Of a stretch of DNA of 34,126 nucleotides, positions 22,862 through 31,185 are shown piece by piece. The stretch lies in NCBI GenBank assembly GCA_017556045.1, contig JAFZFF010000091.1, positions 1 through 34,126 on the forward strand. Direction: 5' to 3'. Source of the DNA: Bacteroidaceae bacterium (GTDB taxonomy: Bacteria > Bacteroidota > Bacteroidia > Bacteroidales > Bacteroidaceae). Every line of letters starts with the position of its first letter. The stretch's first letter is position 1. The position numbers were made by a program, and so were the translations under genes. The notes beneath the pieces are model-generated. The model was not told where the DNA came from. It did no database searches and saw nothing but the letters and a program-made list of their open reading frames with translations.

Positions 22862-24046
22862 ATGAAGGTTCTCATCGTTTCATTCTACTATGAGCCCGAA
22901 GTGGGAGCGGCACCCAGCCGTATCACCAATCTGGCAAAGGGGCTGAAGGCCTCGGGGATGGATGTCGATGTATTGACCTGTTTGCCCAACTATCCCAAGG
23001 GACGCATCTTTGATGGGTATCGTGGTAGCTTCTCTATGAAGGAGACGATTGAGGGTATCAATGTGTATCGTTATTGGACCTATGCCACTGTATCAAAGAA
23101 TCCTCTGAAGCGGGTACTCGCGATGACGGCCTTTGCTACCACGCTATGGGCTTTCGCTCGCAGACGCAAGCTGATAAAGAGTTATGATCGTGTCATCATA
23201 CAGTCTCCTCCTATCTTAGTGGCGGCATCTGCAATAGTACTGTTTAAGAAATGCTTTGGTAAGCATACCATCCTCAATGTGTCTGACCTATGGCCCATGT
23301 CGGCCGTAGAGCTCGGTTTTATGCGTGAGGGTAGCCTGTCGCATCGTGCGATGAGTGGCATAGAGCGATTTATGTATCGTTCGGCTGATGCTGTCATGGG
23401 ACAATCGGGAGAGATCGTGGAGCATGTGTTGGGGATGTTCCCCGACAAGCGTACCTTCCTTTATCGAAACTTGCAGCCGGTACAGGTGGAGAAGCAAGCC
23501 AAGTCTAAGGGACAGAAGTTGAAGATTGTATATGCCGGCCTCTTTGGTGTGGCGCAGGATATGTTGTCTTTGCTTCGTGGTATAGACTTTGTGGATCTTG
23601 GGGTGGAGATGCATCTCTATGGTGGTGGAAATCAGATGGCTGAGATCGAAGAGTACATCAGCCAAGGCGATAAAAATATCTATTATCATGGATATGTGTC
23701 GAAACAACAGATGGGAGAGGAACTGAAAAAGTATGACCTTTCAATCATACCTTTGGCTGCGCATATTCATGGCGCGGTGCCTTCTAAAATTTTCGACTTA
23801 CTCCCCGAGGGTATCCCTATTCTTTTCAGTGGAGAGGGTGAGGGTGCTCGTATTGTGAATGAGTATGGTCTTGGCTTGGTGTCTCCGCATGGTGACTATG
23901 CTACTTTGGCTCAGAATATACAGGCATTCGTCAATATGACGGATGAGGAGTATGCCGCTCTTGTCAATAACTGCCTCTGCGCATCGCGAGATGCCTTCTC
24001 GTATGCTAAGCAGATGGAGCGCTTCTGTGAATTTATAGGTGAGTAA
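22862..24046 (+). CDS. Glycosyltransferase family 4 (WbuB-like)
   Basis: The 394-residue protein has a GT-B layout. The N-terminal half starts VLIVSFYYEPEVGAAPSRI, typical of GT4 proteins of the WbuB/FnlB-associated type, and has a membrane-association stretch around 75-135 (LAMTAFATTLWAFARRR and VAASAIVLFKKCFG). The C-terminal half has a nucleotide-sugar-binding site, with SIIPLAAHIHGAVPSK and a GEGARIVNEYG loop. It probably transfers a sugar, plausibly ManNAcA or a related residue given the upstream genes, onto a lipid-linked or surface glycan. The acceptor is unknown. It is the last gene of the operon. Confidence 0.88.
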   Translation: MKVLIVSFYYEPEVGAAPSRITNLAKGLKASGMDVDVLTCLPNYPKGRIFDGYRGSFSMKETIEGINVYRYWTYATVSKNPLKRVLAMTAFATTLWAFARRRKLIKSYDRVIIQSPPILVAASAIVLFKKCFGKHTILNVSDLWPMSAVELGFMREGSLSHRAMSGIERFMYRSADAVMGQSGEIVEHVLGMFPDKRTFLYRNLQPVQVEKQAKSKGQKLKIVYAGLFGVAQDMLSLLRGIDFVDLGVEMHLYGGGNQMAEIEEYISQGDKNIYYHGYVSKQQMGEELKKYDLSIIPLAAHIHGAVPSKIFDLLPEGIPILFSGEGEGARIVNEYGLGLVSPHGDYATLAQNIQAFVNMTDEEYAALVNNCLCASRDAFSYAKQMERFCEFIGE

Positions 24047-24071
24047 GAGAAGAATTTTATTTGCCTTGCGT

Positions 24072-24102
24072 TAATTTCAGCCTGCTTTACAGCCTGAAAT
24101 TA
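24072..24102. repeat. Inverted repeat in the glycosyltransferase-nusB gap
   Basis: TAATTTCAG at 24072-24080 pairs with CTGAAATTA at 24094-24102. It lies 26 bp after the glycosyltransferase stop, a reasonable position for a terminator, though no T-run follows. It abuts the repeat shared with 31640-31671. Confidence 0.5.
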
Positions 24103-24133
24103 GGCTTCGGCTCAGAAATACGCAAATAAATTT
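24102..24133 (+). repeat. Dispersed 32-bp repeat, copy 1
   Basis: This segment, from AGGCTTCGG to CAAATAAATTT, is identical at 24 of 32 positions to 31640-31671, with the same length and without gaps. Both copies are upstream of promoters that are themselves similar to each other. Confidence 0.55.
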
Positions 24134-24203
24134 AACTTTGTTGAATCTCTGCCTCTCTCAGTAATAGAAAAGTAAACTTTTCCGCAACTTTCGCTCGTTG
24201 AGA

Positions 24204-24235
24204 TTTGGTATTTCATTCGGTTTGCACTAATTTTG
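24204..24235 (+). promoter_or_regulatory. Promoter for nusB, similar to the rplY promoter
   Basis: TTTG at 24204-24207, 20 bp, then TAATTTTG at 24228-24235. The 32-bp promoter matches that of rplY (31669-31700) at 26 positions, including most of the spacer and a shared GTTTGCACTA just before the -7 end, far more than the consensus requires. Confidence 0.8.
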
Positions 24236-24256
24236 TAGAAAATTTCATATAGAGTT

Positions 24257-25183
24257 ATGATCAATAGAGTACTTATCAGATTGAAGGTGGTTCAGATTCT
24301 TTATGCCTACTACCAAAATGAGGGCAAGAGTTTGGAAGCAGCAGAGAAGGAGTTGTTTTATAGTTTGAGTAAAGCGTACGACTTGTACCATTACTTGCTG
24401 TTGCTGATGGTGGAGGTGACACGTTTTGCTGATCGCCGCATCGATAACCGCCGCAATAAGTTGCGCCCTACAGAAGAAGATCTCAACCCCAATACACGCT
24501 TTATCGATAATGCCTTCATGGCTCAGCTCGCTCAGAACAAGCAACTGGAGGAGTATAGCAATAACCAAAAGCGTACATGGGAGGATGAAGGTGAGTTTAT
24601 CAAGCGTTTGTTTGCTGCCATCGAGGAGACCAAGGCTTATCAGGAGTATATGAGCAAGGATGCCTTGACCTACGAGGATGACCGTGAGTTGTGGCGTAAG
24701 TTGTACCGCTCTTTGATTGCTCAGAATGAGCAGATTGATGAGATCCTCGAGGAGCAGAGCCTCTACTGGAATGATGATAAGGCAATCGTAGATACCTTCG
24801 TGTTGAAGACCATCAAGCGCTTTGAACCAGAGAATGGCGCAGATCAGGAGTTGATGCCTGAGTATCGCGATGAGATGGATACTGAGTTTGCTCGTAAACT
24901 CTTCCGCAACGCTATCGTAGGTGCTGAGCCCTATCGCAAGATGATCGCTGAGAATACCAAAAACTGGGATATGGAGCGTATCGCTTTCATGGATGTTCTC
25001 ATCATGCAGGTGGCGTTGGCTGAGATGTTTAGCTTCCCCTCAATCCCTGTATCAGTGACACTCAACGAGTACGTAGAAATCGCTAAGATGTATAGTACTC
25101 CTAAGAGTGCCAGCTTCATCAATGGCATGCTTGATACCATCGTGAACAAGCTGAAAGAAGAGGGTAAACTGAACAAAGCATAA
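24257..25183 (+). CDS. nusB: Transcription antitermination factor NusB, extended form
   Basis: The 308-residue protein carries the NusB helical fold mainly in its C-terminal part (about 185-305: FARKLFRNAIVGAEPYRKMI, then MERIAFMDVLIMQVALAEM and PVSVTLNEYVEIAKMYSTPKS, each given in part). The N-terminus MINRVLIRLKVVQILYAYYQ also matches the start of NusB; the middle (about 40-180) is an insertion characteristic of this phylum, since most NusB proteins have about 140 residues. It binds boxA RNA with NusE in rRNA antitermination. It heads a row of housekeeping genes and has a well-formed promoter. Confidence 0.9.
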   Translation: MINRVLIRLKVVQILYAYYQNEGKSLEAAEKELFYSLSKAYDLYHYLLLLMVEVTRFADRRIDNRRNKLRPTEEDLNPNTRFIDNAFMAQLAQNKQLEEYSNNQKRTWEDEGEFIKRLFAAIEETKAYQEYMSKDALTYEDDRELWRKLYRSLIAQNEQIDEILEEQSLYWNDDKAIVDTFVLKTIKRFEPENGADQELMPEYRDEMDTEFARKLFRNAIVGAEPYRKMIAENTKNWDMERIAFMDVLIMQVALAEMFSFPSIPVSVTLNEYVEIAKMYSTPKSASFINGMLDTIVNKLKEEGKLNKA

Positions 25184-25261
25184 CTAAAAATTGTGTATCT
25201 TTGTACGCAGGAAAGTGTAACAGATTAATTATTTACTTATAACATAAAAACGTATAAAACA

Positions 25262-25585
25262 ATGTTGTTCTTACAAGCACAAGCAGGAGGCTCAGCCTCA
25301 CTTCTCTCATCGCCCATCGTCATGTTGGTATTGATGTTTGTTATCATGTGGTTCTTCATGATTCGTCCGCAGCGCAAGCAGCAGAAGGCTATCGAAGCTT
25401 TCCGCAATAGCCTCAGCGCAGGTCAGCAGGTGGTGACAAGCGGTGGCATATATGGCACAGTAAAGGATATCATCAATGAGAATGGTCGCCAGATCGTAGT
25501 GCTGGAGATTGCTACAGGCGTGAAGATCAAGATCGACAAGTCTTCAATCTTTGCAGACATGTCGGCAAATGCACAACAGAAGTAA
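25262..25585 (+). CDS. yajC: Preprotein translocase accessory subunit YajC
   Basis: The 107-residue inner-membrane protein associates with SecDF in the Sec translocon. A single membrane helix spans about 17-35 (SPIVMLVLMFVIMWFFMI) and is followed by the family signature IRPQRKQQKA and a small beta domain with VTSGGIYGTVKDI. Length is typical. A TATCTTTG -7 element at 25196-25203 suggests a promoter of its own, though the -33 region is poor. The next gene starts 13 bp after its stop. Confidence 0.94.
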   Translation: MLFLQAQAGGSASLLSSPIVMLVLMFVIMWFFMIRPQRKQQKAIEAFRNSLSAGQQVVTSGGIYGTVKDIINENGRQIVVLEIATGVKIKIDKSSIFADMSANAQQK

Positions 25586-25598
25586 AAACTCGTCATTG

Positions 25599-26612
25599 AT
25601 GGCTGGAAAGCAACCCCGTCAGTTACAGAGCACAAAACATTTCCTTAGAAACTTCCTGCATATTAATGATAGCAGGGAGTTTCTCGTATTTTTATTGTTT
25701 CTGCTCGTGGCCTTCTTCTTCTGGTACCTGACGACCATGACCAATGAGTATGAGATGAAGTTTACTCCTACACTCAAACTGAAGAATGTGCCTCAAGAAC
25801 TCATTGTGATAGAGCCGCTGCCCGAGAAGATTGAGGTGACGCTCAAGGATCAGGGTGATAAACTCATCGAATACAAGGCTCGTGGCATGTTTAAGGAACT
25901 GGTGATTGACTATCGACAGTATGCCAATCCCTCGGGGCGCGTGGCTATCTATGGCAATGAGCTCAATAGATTGATAACCGACAGGCTTGCTTCGTCTACC
26001 CAAGTAACAAAACTATCGCTCGACACGTTGCAGTGTTATACCGCTTCGGCTCGCGGGGTAAAGGTGCCTGTTAAGGTGAACGGACGCATCGAAGCGAGTG
26101 GTCAGTACCGTGTAAATCGTATCGGAGTATCACCCGATAGTGTCATGGTATATGCAGCATCTTCATTCTTGGATTCGCTGAAGGCTGTATATACTCCTCG
26201 TGTGAACTTTGCAGATCTTACCGACTCTGTAAGCCAGGTGCTCGCCCTTAGTGGTGGACGACGTGGGGTGAAGTATGTGCCCTCGGAGGTGGTGGTAAGC
26301 GTTGCCGTTAGTCCCTATGTGACCAAGACCGTAGAGGTCCCCATTACTGGATATCTCTTTCCTTATGGTATGTCGCTCAAGACATTCCCGTCAAAAGCGA
26401 AAGTCTCTTTCCGCATAAGCTTGGAGGACTATAATAAGGTAAGCGAAAAGGATTTTGCACTTCAAGTAAACTATACGCAGATACAGAATAATCTTTCGGG
26501 AAAGATTGCGCCGAAGTTGGAAAGCGCTCCCAGCAGTGTGACCAATATAAGCATCGAGCCCGAAGAGGTGGATTACCTTATAGAAGTGAATCCCCTGTAC
26601 TATGCTCCATAG
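25599..26612 (+). CDS. YbbR-like domain protein, membrane-anchored
   Basis: I start this 337-residue protein at ATG 25599; an upstream in-frame ATG at 25551 would overlap yajC. One membrane helix (about 28-46, FLVFLLFLLVAFFFWYL) anchors a periplasmic region with repeated YbbR-like beta modules: LKLKNVPQELIVIEPLPEKI (about 58-77), then around 150-220, and a further module ending in EPEEVDYLIEVNP. In Firmicutes the YbbR protein CdaR regulates a diadenylate cyclase; no cyclase gene is adjacent here, so that role is not implied. The gene lies between yajC and coaE, an order I recall as usual for this lineage. Confidence 0.82.
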   Translation: MAGKQPRQLQSTKHFLRNFLHINDSREFLVFLLFLLVAFFFWYLTTMTNEYEMKFTPTLKLKNVPQELIVIEPLPEKIEVTLKDQGDKLIEYKARGMFKELVIDYRQYANPSGRVAIYGNELNRLITDRLASSTQVTKLSLDTLQCYTASARGVKVPVKVNGRIEASGQYRVNRIGVSPDSVMVYAASSFLDSLKAVYTPRVNFADLTDSVSQVLALSGGRRGVKYVPSEVVVSVAVSPYVTKTVEVPITGYLFPYGMSLKTFPSKAKVSFRISLEDYNKVSEKDFALQVNYTQIQNNLSGKIAPKLESAPSSVTNISIEPEEVDYLIEVNPLYYAP

Positions 26613-26635
26613 TCGTCTATATACTTATATATAAG

Positions 26636-27247
26636 ATGTATACATCGCACACTCCACATAAGATAGCCGTGACTGGCGGTATTGGTAGTGGCAAATCTGT
26701 AGTATCGCGCCTCTTACGTATGATGGGGGTACCCGTATACGATTGCGATGCTGAAGCTAAGCGGCTGATGAACAATAGTCCTGAGATACGTGCGGCATTA
26801 GTTAAGGCTATAGGTGCTGATGTGTATGGCGCAGATGGTTGTATCAATCGCCCTTACTTAGCCTCCTATATGTTTGGCAATCCTGAGCATGTGACAATTG
26901 TTAATCACATCGTACATCCCGCAGTGCGCGCTCACTTTAATCAGTGGGCGATGTGCGCTCATGCACCTATTGTGGCGGTAGAGACAGCCATACTCTATGA
27001 GTCTGGTATGGATGCTGATGTGGACTCGGTGCTTCTGGTGCAGGCTCCTCTTGATTTGCGCATACGGCGTGCGATGCTAAGAGATGGTTCCGATGAGCAG
27101 AGCATACGTCGTCGCATCGGTGCTCAGATGTCAGATGAGGAGTTGTTAAAGAAAGCTACTTATGTGATACTCAATGATGATAGCGCATCACTCATTGCTC
27201 AGACTCGAAGAGTCTTGGCTCTTGTCGCAGAAAATAGCGCGCAGTAG
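26636..27247 (+). CDS. coaE: Dephospho-CoA kinase
   Basis: The 203-residue cytosolic P-loop kinase phosphorylates dephospho-CoA, the last step of CoA synthesis. The Walker A motif TGGIGSGKS is at 13-21; DCDAEAKRLM (35-44) is the substrate-binding motif; HPAVRAHF and VAVETAILYESGMD are typical of the family. The C-terminal lid (RRAMLRDGSDEQSIRRRIGAQ) carries the arginine-rich segment. Length is normal. It starts 24 bp after the YbbR-like gene and is probably co-transcribed. Confidence 0.94.
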   Translation: MYTSHTPHKIAVTGGIGSGKSVVSRLLRMMGVPVYDCDAEAKRLMNNSPEIRAALVKAIGADVYGADGCINRPYLASYMFGNPEHVTIVNHIVHPAVRAHFNQWAMCAHAPIVAVETAILYESGMDADVDSVLLVQAPLDLRIRRAMLRDGSDEQSIRRRIGAQMSDEELLKKATYVILNDDSASLIAQTRRVLALVAENSAQ

Positions 27248-27270
27248 GGGCTAAGTTTTCTGCTAATATA

Positions 27271-27302
27271 TTTCGCAAAGTCACATAGATGATGTATTTT
27301 TG
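27271..27302 (+). promoter_or_regulatory. Probable promoter of the DUF5606 gene
   Basis: TTTC at 27271-27274, 20 bp, TATTTTTG at 27295-27302. The -7 element is perfect and the -33 element has one mismatch. The start codon is 62 bp downstream. Confidence 0.55.
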
Positions 27303-27363
27303 CACCTGCAATAAAAAAATATAGGCAAAGGAATAATTTATTAATACAAAAAAGAAAACTATT

Positions 27364-27792
27364 ATGCTTAGAACAGTTTTGACAGTTGCCGGCAAGCCCG
27401 GTTTATATAAGTTGGTATCAAGTGGTCGTAACATGCTCATTGTTGAGGCTATCGACAGCACCAAGAAGCGTATGCCCATACATGCTACCGACAAGGTGGT
27501 ATCATTGGGTGATATCGCCATGTTTACCGATGATGAAGAGGTGCCCTTGTGGCAGGTGCTGGAGAATGTAAAGAATGTCTGCGAAGGCAACCTCTGCAGT
27601 CTCGACCATAAGAAAGCTGCTAATGAGGATCTCGCTGAGTGGTTTGCTCAGGTGTTGCCCAACTATGATCGTGACCGCGTGTATATGTCACACGTGCGCA
27701 AGCTTATCCAGTGGTACAACCTCTTGATTGAGAATGGTCTTAACGAATTCGTTCCCGAAGAGGAGGCTGAAGAGGCTGGCGAAGAGGCATAA
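27364..27792 (+). CDS. DUF5606-family protein
   Basis: The 142-residue cytosolic protein has an N-terminal small beta-barrel-like domain (about 1-50: LRTVLTVAGKPGLYKLVS and AIDSTKKRMPIHATDKVV) and a helical C-terminal part (about 85-130), ending in an acidic tail (EEEAEEAGEEA). It matches my memory of DUF5606, a conserved Bacteroidetes family of unknown function. The N-terminal barrel suggests nucleic-acid or protein binding, but that is inference. It has its own promoter and is 38 bp before the next gene. Confidence 0.82.
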   Translation: MLRTVLTVAGKPGLYKLVSSGRNMLIVEAIDSTKKRMPIHATDKVVSLGDIAMFTDDEEVPLWQVLENVKNVCEGNLCSLDHKKAANEDLAEWFAQVLPNYDRDRVYMSHVRKLIQWYNLLIENGLNEFVPEEEAEEAGEEA

Positions 27793-27830
27793 TCAAGCTT
27801 ACATTCATTAATCAAACACACGATACGAAT

Positions 27831-28583
27831 ATGAAGAAGCTCTTTACCGTATGTGCCCTTGCAGGAGCGATGTCGCTCAATGCTAATGCGCAAAACTGGG
27901 GTGGCTTGCTCAAGTCACTCACAGGTGGTGATAAGACTGAGACTACTACCGAGACAACAACTACTGAAAACGCTGCCTCTGCGGCAACAGACTTGTTGGG
28001 CGGTTTGCTCGGTACTTTGGCTAATACAGGCACCAGTGCAAACGATGATGGCACCGCACTCACCACAGATGGCGTAGTATCAGGTCTCTTGGGTGCAGTG
28101 CTCAATGCCTTCACTACAGTAAATCAGCAGACCCTCATCGGTACATGGAACTTTAAGGGTTCTGCATTTGTCTTCGAAAGTGAAAAGGCTTTGGCTAACT
28201 TGGGTAGCAGTGCTATCGCTTCACAGGTAGAGGCTAAGGTAGATGGTTACTTGGCAAAGCTCAATATTAAGGAAGGTGCTTGTACTATCACTTTTAACGA
28301 AGATAACACATGTATATTTGTTGCGGGCAAGCGCTCTTTGAACGGTACTTATGAGTTTAATGCTGAGACTAAGGAGTTGAAGCTCAGCTTTGGAGTTCTG
28401 CTCTCTACCACAGCATACCTCGTGTACGATGCTGGTACCATCAATATCGTATACCAGAGCGATGGTCTTTTGCGCATCCTCAAGGCTATCGGTTCTATGA
28501 ATAGCAATGGTACTTTGGCATTGCTCAATACCTTGCTCGATCAGTACGATGGATTGCGTATCGGTATGGCATTTACTAAGTAA
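27831..28583 (+). CDS. DUF4923-family exported lipocalin-like protein
   Basis: The 250-residue protein has a signal peptide (MKKLFTVCALAGAMSLNANAQ), then a Thr/Glu-rich low-complexity linker (about 35-55, KTETTTETTTTENAAS), a hydrophobic glycine-rich helix region (about 57-100), and a beta-rich domain (about 103-250) beginning LIGTWNFKGSAFVFES. The GTW motif and repeated strands resemble lipocalin-type barrels. The family is DUF4923, of unknown function in Bacteroidales. Periplasmic or outer-membrane location is expected. A strong terminator follows. Confidence 0.82.
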   Translation: MKKLFTVCALAGAMSLNANAQNWGGLLKSLTGGDKTETTTETTTTENAASAATDLLGGLLGTLANTGTSANDDGTALTTDGVVSGLLGAVLNAFTTVNQQTLIGTWNFKGSAFVFESEKALANLGSSAIASQVEAKVDGYLAKLNIKEGACTITFNEDNTCIFVAGKRSLNGTYEFNAETKELKLSFGVLLSTTAYLVYDAGTINIVYQSDGLLRILKAIGSMNSNGTLALLNTLLDQYDGLRIGMAFTK

Positions 28584-28621
28584 GCCTTAGAAGAAAGATA
28601 TACAGAAAATATTTATTATTA

Positions 28622-28651
28622 GGGAGAGTTCGTGTGAACTCTCCTTTTTTT
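28622..28651 (+). terminator. Intrinsic terminator after the DUF4923 gene
   Basis: GGAGAGTTC-GTGT-GAACTCTCC (28623-28644) is a perfect 9-bp stem followed by TTTTTTTG. Confidence 0.9.
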
Positions 28652-28919
28652 GTTTACCATTTTGTAGATACGTCAGTGAAGTGAACTCTGCTGGTATATC
28701 ATTTTGTGTAGATTTTTTACTTTCAAAAAGTAGAGGAAATTTCTTTTTGGAAAACTTTTTCTCTGTTTTGTATAGGAAAATTGTCAATTTTGACAATTTT
28801 TGTAAAGAATTTTGTGTTTTTTCTTGTTTAAATTATCAAGAGCTATTACCTTTGTAAGTGAAAGAGTTAGCAACTGAAAGGAAGTTTTCGTAATACATTT
28901 AAAAAGTTTCTTTACTAAA
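28652..28919. other. AT-rich gap before the Dam gene
   Basis: About 270 bp of T-rich sequence with no credible gene. It contains AAATTGTCAATTTTGACAATTTTT at about 28779-28802, an interleaved palindrome, and the promoter at 28824-28854. A 69-residue minus-strand frame here is rich in Lys, Phe and Ser and looks spurious. Confidence 0.55.
28824..28854 (+). promoter_or_regulatory. Promoter for the adenine methyltransferase gene
   Basis: TTG at 28824-28826, 20 bp, TACCTTTG at 28847-28854: a good Bacteroidetes promoter, 65 bp before the start codon. Confidence 0.7.
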
Positions 28920-29855
28920 ATGGCAAGTTTGAATATAGGCGCACAACCATTCGTGAAATGGCCCGGACAAAAGAGTCAGCACTTACATATACTGACTCAA
29001 GCTCTCCCCTCAGACTTTGCCGAGATGACCGACGTTACTTATATAGAGCCTTTCGTAGGTGGCGGTGCCATGCTCTTTCACATGTTGCAGACCTATCCTA
29101 ACATCAAGCGAGCTATCATCAATGACAGCAACCTTGATCTTATGCGTGCCTACAATACCGTACGTGACCGTTCCAAAGAACTTATAGCAGAGCTCAAGCA
29201 GATACAAAAAGAGTTCCTACCTCTCGACGAAGAGGAGCGTCAGGAGTACTTCAATGAGATGCGAGACGAGTTTAATGCTCGTCTTGTAGGTGGATTGCGC
29301 CATTCTGCTCTCTTTATCTTTTTGAACAAGACCTCCAATGCCAGCTACCGCACTAATGGGAACGGAAAGTTTAATGGCGCCTACAATCACTTGCATAATC
29401 CTGTCATCTGTGACGAACGTACAATTCTTGCTGATAGCAAGTTGCTTCAGCGTGTGACAATCGTTTGTGGAGATTATGAGAAGACCTACAGCGAAGCGTG
29501 TGGCAATACCTTCTTCTTCCTCGACCCTCCTTACAGACCTACCGGTAAGCGTCATCAGCATACAGACTTTAACGATAAGGAGCAAATACGACTGAAGAAG
29601 TTCTGTGATCTACTCTCTTTCCGTCATTTCCAATGGATGCTCACCAATAGTGACGGCAAGTGCCAAGATCCTGACGATACCTTTATGGAGCAACTCTACA
29701 GAAATTATAATGTAGAGCGTATATGGTCAAAGAATGCTATCGTGGCTAAGCCAGAGAAGCGTGAAAAACTTTCTGAACTTTTAGTGCGCAACTTCTCTCG
29801 TGAGATTCTCTCATTACGTGATGTGAATTGTCGGCAGCTCTCATTTGCTTTTTAA
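28920..29855 (+). CDS. dam: D12-class adenine-specific DNA methyltransferase (Dam/DpnM-like)
   Basis: The 311-residue enzyme transfers a methyl group from SAM to N6 of adenine in DNA. The family order is clear: FVKWPGQK (11-18, equivalent to FLKWAGGK), motif I YIEPFVGGGAML (41-52), the FLNKTSNASYRTNGNGKFN region (134-152), and motif IV LDPPY (201-205). GATC is the usual target of the class but cannot be proved here. No restriction endonuclease or other modification gene is adjacent; the gene has its own promoter and a terminator, so it looks like an orphan methylase. The two altered glycines of the first motif (WPGQK) are unusual. Confidence 0.9.
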   Translation: MASLNIGAQPFVKWPGQKSQHLHILTQALPSDFAEMTDVTYIEPFVGGGAMLFHMLQTYPNIKRAIINDSNLDLMRAYNTVRDRSKELIAELKQIQKEFLPLDEEERQEYFNEMRDEFNARLVGGLRHSALFIFLNKTSNASYRTNGNGKFNGAYNHLHNPVICDERTILADSKLLQRVTIVCGDYEKTYSEACGNTFFFLDPPYRPTGKRHQHTDFNDKEQIRLKKFCDLLSFRHFQWMLTNSDGKCQDPDDTFMEQLYRNYNVERIWSKNAIVAKPEKREKLSELLVRNFSREILSLRDVNCRQLSFAF

Positions 29856-29876
29856 TAAGGCACATACTTAATATAA

Positions 29877-29910
29877 TAAAAACTGCCAAGCTTTAGCCTG
29901 GCAGTTTGTT
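29877..29910. terminator. Bidirectional terminator between dam and the oxidoreductase gene
   Basis: AACTGCCA (29881-29888) pairs with TGGCAGTT (29899-29906). A-rich sequence lies on the left and TTTGTTG on the right, so it can serve both converging genes. Confidence 0.8.
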
Positions 29911-29927
29911 GTATAATGAAATTGTTG

Positions 29928-30944
29928 TTATGCATCAGCAGGGTAGGTGACACCAAGTTGGCGGCGTATTTCGTCGATGACCTCCATAGTAGCGAGTGAG
30001 GTGTCAAGAGTGTTGACGGATGATTCGGGATGGCCTGAGATGACGAGGTCTATAAATTCTTTTATTTCGTAATAGTAGGGACTGTGGCTAAGTGGGATAC
30101 TCAGCGCTTGGCGTGTGTCCTGTTGTGACTGTCCTTGTGATGTGGGAATGCGTGGGATGAGGTCTACCTGGCGTGCGATGTGGATGTGGTCAATGATGAG
30201 GTTACCCTCTTCGCCTTCGATCTCTGTGGGGAGGAAGGAGTTGGCTATCTTAGAATACAGTACTGTGGCATCCATGCCTGGGTAGCGGAAGTTGACAGCT
30301 CCCTGACCATCTACACCAGTATGGAGTACGATGCCTTGTGCTTCGATGCTTTGTGGGCGGCCAAAGAGTGCTATCATCGGGTAGATGGTGTAGATGCCGA
30401 TATCCATGACGGCGCCATTGGAGAGTTCGGGCTTGAAGGCGTTGAGGATGGTACCCTCTTTGAACTTGTCGTAACGTGAAGAGTATTGACAATAGCAGGC
30501 AAAGTAGCGGCGTAGGGTGCCGAGTGTGCTGAGTTGTTCCTTTACGCGCAGGAAGTTGGGATTGAGGGTAGATATCATTGCTTCCATGAGGGTGACGCCA
30601 TATTGGCGAGCTGCTGTGATCATGGCGCTTGCTTCACGTGCATTCGAGGCGAAAGGCTTCTCGCACAACACGTGTTTGCCGTGGCTCATGCAGAGTATGG
30701 CTTGCTCAGCGTGACAGCAATTGGGGGTGGCGATATATATAGCATCTACATAGTCGCTCGCTGCCATCTCTTCGAGTGAGGTAAATGTGTAGGGTATGCC
30801 GTGCTTGGCTGCAAATTCAGTAGCTCGCTCATGTGTACGTGAACATACGGCGGTGAGCTCGAAGCGCTCGTCTTCTCTGCCACCTTGTATCACCCAGTCG
30901 GTGATGTTATTGGTGCCGATGACACCGAATCTGACCTTTTTCAT
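29928..30944 (-). CDS. Gfo/Idh/MocA-family NAD(P)-dependent oxidoreductase
   Basis: The 338-residue cytosolic protein has an N-terminal Rossmann fold (VRFGVIGTNNITDWVIQGG, 4-22, with GxxGxx reading as GVIGTNN) and the family marker HVLCEKPFASNAREA (about 90-104), in which the Lys is catalytic. The C-terminal alpha/beta domain (about 125-330) contains NGAVMDIGIYTIYPM, with the probable catalytic His position of the family not obvious in this reading. Substrates in the family are sugars, inositols or their derivatives; nothing here identifies which. It is monocistronic and convergent with dam. A TACATTTG -7 element is at 30972-30979 on the minus strand. Confidence 0.9.
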   Translation of the reverse strand: MKKVRFGVIGTNNITDWVIQGGREDERFELTAVCSRTHERATEFAAKHGIPYTFTSLEEMAASDYVDAIYIATPNCCHAEQAILCMSHGKHVLCEKPFASNAREASAMITAARQYGVTLMEAMISTLNPNFLRVKEQLSTLGTLRRYFACYCQYSSRYDKFKEGTILNAFKPELSNGAVMDIGIYTIYPMIALFGRPQSIEAQGIVLHTGVDGQGAVNFRYPGMDATVLYSKIANSFLPTEIEGEEGNLIIDHIHIARQVDLIPRIPTSQGQSQQDTRQALSIPLSHSPYYYEIKEFIDLVISGHPESSVNTLDTSLATMEVIDEIRRQLGVTYPADA

Positions 30945-31185
30945 AGGTAATGATATTTTTTATTAATGTTGCAAATGTACGAATAATTCTTAAAACGAAC
31001 GCTCTAAAAGGCGAGTGTAGTTGATAAATTAGAAGCTATAGTGAGGTGTTTTGTAAATAATCATAAAAAAAGTGCGATTTTGGATGAAATACTTGCTTTT
31101 CTCAAATAAAATATCCAACTTTGGCATTGATATGTAGATAGTACGAACGCAACTCCTGGGGAGTCGCACAAAAAGAACTTATAGC

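Noticed and set aside
25551-25598. Upstream start for the YbbR-like gene
   Set aside because: It lies within the yajC coding region and adds a polar, non-conserved stretch before the membrane anchor.
28587-28796. 69-residue minus-strand frame in the gap before dam
   Set aside because: Composed mostly of K, F, S and E from AT-rich DNA, with the terminator of the DUF4923 gene inside it.
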